From the NCBI RefSeq assembly GCF_046630445.1, contig NC_092338.1:339101001-339165000 (forward strand): a stretch of 64,000 nt of DNA, written 5' to 3'. Both the position numbers and the translations under genes were made by a program. The DNA comes from Rutidosis leptorrhynchoides. Taxonomy: Eukaryota > Streptophyta > Magnoliopsida > Asterales > Asteraceae. The number at the start of each line of letters is the position of its first letter. Position 1 is the stretch's first letter. Below, piece by piece: positions 60,139-64,000 of this stretch. The notes under the pieces are model-generated. The model searched no databases, was not told where the DNA came from, and saw only the letters and a list, made by a program, of their open reading frames with translations.

Positions 60139-61598
60139 ACTTAAAAATTTAGCTTAAAAGCCGAAAGCGCGACGCTATATATATAAAATAAATAAAAAAG
60201 ATTGTTATTTTTTTACTTTTATAAAAATACGTTTTTGTAAAAATACGTTTTAAAAATTCAAAAATATAAAAAGAAAAACAAAAATTTATATATTTTTAAG
60301 AGTTTGTTAAATATATAAGTTTTATAAAGTTTCTTATTTCTATTTTTAGTATTTAAAAATATAAATTTTATTTAAATATTGTGTTTTTTTTATAAAACAT
60401 CAAAACAGCAAAACAGAAAAAAAAATATATATATATAAAAGTTTACGGGCTACACTGTAGCAGCCCAACTCATCTGGCCCGATTTTCTACTTCATGCGAT
60501 CGCATGAATATATAGCATACACTCCATGCGATCGCATGGAGTGATTTGACTCGTCTGAAACATAAGCTGTACGAAATTAGGGTTTATAATAATAATTATT
60601 ATTAATTAATAACCCTAATTAGGTTATAATTATTTTATTATTTAGTTTAGTTTATTTATAATTTGTATTTTAAGTCTAAATTAGTTTTAATAATTTATAA
60701 AATTAATAGTTTTTTAAAATAAATAATATAAAAATAATATTTTTATAAAAATTGTAATTTTTACAACTTTTTATATATTTTTATATTTTGTCCCTTTTTA
60801 ATAGTTTTAGCGTAATTTTTGTATTTTTCACTCGTATTTATTTTTAATTCATAGTTTTTGCCATAGTTATTTTTATTTCTAGATTTTTAGGCCTTGCCGT
60901 AAAATCCCTTAAGTGCTTTTTCTTTAGACTAAGATTTAGGTGCTTTAGAATTTTGTGAAGCCTTTTTAAGTTTTAGTACCTTTTTAAGTTATTTCCATTT
61001 GGGATATAATTTTACTTGTAAGCTTTAAAACGCAACTTTTAGTTTTAAATTTTTAGTTCCTTTTTAAGTTTAGACGCGCTATTTTCTTATTTCTCGACGC
61101 CTTTTACCTATGTATCAATTATCATTTCAATTAGTAATCTCAATTTGCGATTATAATTTTAAGTTAGTGATAGTAATAAGGTTGGGTTAGTCGAGTGTTT
61201 TTAAGTTCTATAAGTCACTTTTTTTTTTCTTTCTTATTTTTATTTTTCGATTTTTTTCCGACGCACTCTTTTTCTTTCTTATTTCTCGCTATTCTAGTTT
61301 TTAGGACATAGATTTTTATTCTACTTCTTATCTAAATTTCTTAAAATTACGAAAATTTATTTTAAGTGGTTAAATTGATAGACATCAAAATTTTCTGGTT
61401 CGTAGTAATAGTTGGATTTGTACGTGGACCGGGTTATTGGAGCCAAACAGTCCTCAATTATATTGAGACCAAACGAATCCTGCCCCTCTGCTGCATCTTT
61501 TGGCTATTTGAAATGTGGGCAAAATCAGAAAAGTCTATTGATTGGATAACTTATATAATTTTTCTTTCCTTTTTAAAAACTAATAGGATATTCAGTGA
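60139..61598 (+). mobile_element. Athila element F leader
   Basis: 1.46 kb AT-rich leader without a credible gene (the frame from 61366 lacks an ATG start and shows no domain). It is collinear with 1-1215 of element A on the other strand, and contains paired CATGCGATCGCATG words. Confidence 0.75.
60493..60538. promoter_or_regulatory. Paired CATGCGATCGCATG in the leader of element F
   Basis: The same perfect 14-base palindrome as in F's own LTR, at 60493-60506 and 60525-60538, again exactly 32 bases apart. The bases between the words differ from those in the LTR. Confidence 0.75.
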
Positions 61599-63363
61599 AT
61601 GCACCGAGCAAGACGTTCACCACCTTTTGTACGTTCACCACCTGTAACTAGATCAAGACATTTAGCAAATATTACCGCCGTTGATTTTTCTTTAGAATCT
61701 TTATCCAGTCGACCAAGTACTCCAATTCAAATTTCCGATAATCCATTTTTTGAACCCGACCTCACAATTGAGAATCCGGAGAATATTCAGGGACGATTCA
61801 TAGATCCTGAACCATTAAATTTTCCTCCGGAACCACCAATCATTCAAACAGAGATTGTTGAGGAACGAACCATTAAATCAGAATCCTCTAGTGATTCCGA
61901 TTCAACAAATTCAATTATGGAGAATCTGGAACCTTTAAGTATGGAAGACCGAATGAGAGCTAAACGCACTGGCCAAGGTCACGCAATTACTCATCCTGAC
62001 ATTAATGCGCCAGATTATGAAATCAAAGGACAAATTCTACACATGGTGACTAATCAATGTTAATTTAGTGGTGCACTCTATTTAAAATAAGAGAAGTTGA
62101 GGATGAATAGATATATCTCATGTTATTTCCCTGGACTTTAAAGGGAGAAGCCAAAGATTGGTTGGAATCGTTACCTGAATGGGCGATTGATACATGGGAC
62201 GTTTTAGTTGAAAAATTTCTTAAACAATTCTTTCCTGCATCTAAGCCGTAAGACTTCAAGCAGAAATTGTTACGTTTACACAGAAACCGAATGAAACTCT
62301 ATATGAGGCGTGGACAAGATTTGGAAAGTTATTAAGAGAATGTCCGTAACATGGTTTAGACACCTGTCAAATAGTACAAATATTCTACCAAGGATGCGAC
62401 ATCACTACAAGGAAAGACATAGATATAGCAGCTGGTGGTTCTATTATGAAGAAAACAGAAACTGATGCTTACAAAATTATTGATAACACTGCTTCCCACT
62501 CACATGAGTGGCACCAAGAAAAAGATATCGTTAGATCATCTAAAGCAGCTAGAGCCGATTCTAGCCATGACTTAGATTCCATTTCCGCAAAGATAGATGC
62601 TGTCGAGAGACGAATGGAAAAGATGACTAAGGATATTCTCTCAATACGAATTAGTTGTGAGCAGTGTGGAGGACCACATTTGACAAAAGATTGTCTCAGT
62701 ATTGAATTAACAATGGAACAAAGAGAGAATATTTCATACATAAACCAAAGGCCTGGAAATAATTATCAGAATAATTATCAACCGCCAAGACCGATCTACA
62801 ATCAAAACCAGAATTATAACAGAAATGTTCCATACAACAACCAACAAGGTCCTAGCAATCAACAAGTATCCAATAATACTTACAACCAGCAAAGACCTAA
62901 TTTTCAAAATAAACCACAACCCGATGATAAAAAGCCGAATTTAGAAGATATGATGACGAAGCTAGTTGAAACTCAAACGCAGTTTTTCACATCTCAAAAA
63001 CAAACCAATGAACAAAATGCTCAAGCATTTAGAAATTAACAAGCTTCTATTCAAAATCTGGAACAAGAAGTAAGTAACCTAGCAAGGTTAATAGGTGAAA
63101 GAAAACCGGGAAGTTTACCTAGTGATACAAATGCTAACCCCCGAAATGAAACAGCTAAAGCCATTACCACAAGAAGTGGTACAACACTTAAACCACCTAA
63201 AATACCTGTAACTTCTGATGAAGCTATTCCTACTCCACAAGAACCACAACCTGAACAAGATAAGGAAACAGAACCGGTAGTTGAGAAGGTTAATGAAGAT
63301 AACACAGTTAAGGCTAAACCTTATGTTAAACCATACCAACCACCACTTCCTTACCCGAGTAAA
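61599..63363 (+). pseudogene. Athila Gag (element F), broken
   Basis: The start at 61599 gives MHRARRSPPFVRSPP, a proline- and acidic-rich N-terminus, then ITHPDINAPDYEIKGQILHM. This is the usual entry to the Athila Gag domain. TAA at 62061 follows, then a disturbed part with a probable deletion and frame slips (to about 62440), containing MLFPWTLKGEAKDWLESLPEW. The frame from 62446 is open to TAA at 63037 and includes one zinc-knuckle-like CEQCGGPHLTKDC and an Asn/Gln-rich stretch. It then continues in frame toward protease. Several stops are explained by CAA to TAA changes. Not functional. Confidence 0.8.
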
Positions 63364-64000
63364 ATGAAGAAAGAGAAACTTGAAGCCGAGCAATCCAAAT
63401 TCTTGGATATGTTTAAACAGATAAATGTAAATCTTCCTTTCATTGATGTGATTTCAGGAATGCCTAGATATGCTAAATTCTTGAAAGATCTAATCTCAAA
63501 TAGAAAGAAAATGGAAGAACTCTCGGCTGTTACTATAAACGCTAATTGTTCAGCAGTGCTGTTGAATAAGATACCAGAAAAACTATCTGATCCAGGAAGT
63601 TTCACAATTCCATATTTTCTGGGTAGTCTTAGTTCAATAGAAGCATTGGCAGACTTAGGTGCTAGTATAAATCTAATGCCGTATTCACTATATGCTAAAC
63701 TAGACCTTCGAGAATTGAAACCAACAAGAATAAGTATACAACTAGCCGATCGATCAATAAAATATCCTAGAGGGATAATGGAGAACATGCTAGTTAAAGT
63801 TGGTACTTTAGTATTTCCAGTAGATTTTGTTGTTCTGGACATGGAAGAAGATTCTTAAGTTTCTCTCATATTAGGAAGACCATTCTTAAACACGGCTAAA
63901 GCAATGATAGACGTGTTTGGTAAGAAATTGACCCTAAGTATAGAGGACGAGAGTGTTACCTTTTCAGTTGATAGAGCAATGCAACAACCGCAATCTACAG
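63364..64000 (+). pseudogene. Athila protease region (element F), partial
   Basis: Same frame as the 3' part of gag. FLDMFKQINVNLPFID and MPRYAKFLKDL lead into the aspartic protease with active site DLGAS (63652-63666) and NLMPYSLY, typical of Athila. A TAA at 63856-63858 interrupts it, just before LILGRPFLNTAKAMIDV. Pol continues beyond the right edge. Confidence 0.85.

Noticed and set aside
61366..61647. 93-codon frame before Athila gag
   Set aside because: It lacks an ATG start, is hydrophobic by chance and lies in the leader conserved with element A. The ATG at 61599 in another frame starts a Gag-like protein.

Overview
The window is a dense nest of plant LTR retrotransposons with no single-copy host gene that I can recognise. 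Long AT-rich LTRs, Athila, Tat and Tekay-type Ty3/gypsy lineages, a tRNA-Asp primer site and a Tat antisense gene all point to a large-genome dicot. The style resembles Asteraceae, but that is inference; no marker gene fixes the species.

Left nest (1-6621): an Athila-type element 'A' (minus strand: leader, tRNA-Asp primer site, 5' LTR, running off the left edge) lies in the LTR of a second minus-strand gypsy element 'G'. G abuts the truncated 3' end and 3' LTR of a Ty1/copia element 'H'. 6622-8473 is non-coding flank with small repeat remnants.

Central host element 'T' (about 8474-45317, minus strand): a decayed Tat-lineage element. It has a 3' LTR and polypurine tract on the left and an extra gene antisense to pol (N-terminal part 9558-10283, C-terminal part 27848-28926). 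It also has an 80-bp tandem array (42335-43050) and a broken pol with two RNase H domains and an integrase (43168-45317). Two big insertions split it. 'B' (10284-27847) is a giant, non-coding element with LTRs of about 4 kb, an internally duplicated body and captured poly(A)-binding-protein fragments; its 5' LTR holds an Athila solo LTR with perfect TSD TTGGT. 'C' (28997-42092, TSD AACGT) is a young Tekay-type chromovirus. It has nearly identical 3.25-kb LTRs, an intact acidic ORF and an intact F-box ORF ahead of gag, but a broken gag-pol and a replaced integrase catalytic residue.

Right nest (45318-64000): T pol is cut by 'D', an Athila/Tat-like minus-strand element whose 3' end has become a threefold tandem LTR array. 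D is cut by 'E', a minus-strand gypsy element that keeps only gag plus tandem-repeat arrays. E is cut by 'F', a second Athila element of the A family on the plus strand, whose gag and protease region runs off the right edge.

The most unusual signal crosses element families. Seven LTR types or positions carry a pair of CpG-rich palindromic words about two (20-21 bp) or three (31-32 bp) helical turns apart. In the Athila family and in B the pair sits 22-25 bp upstream of a TATA box. The word differs between families and even between Athila copies A and F, yet the spacing is kept, and in A and F a matching pair recurs in the untranslated leader.
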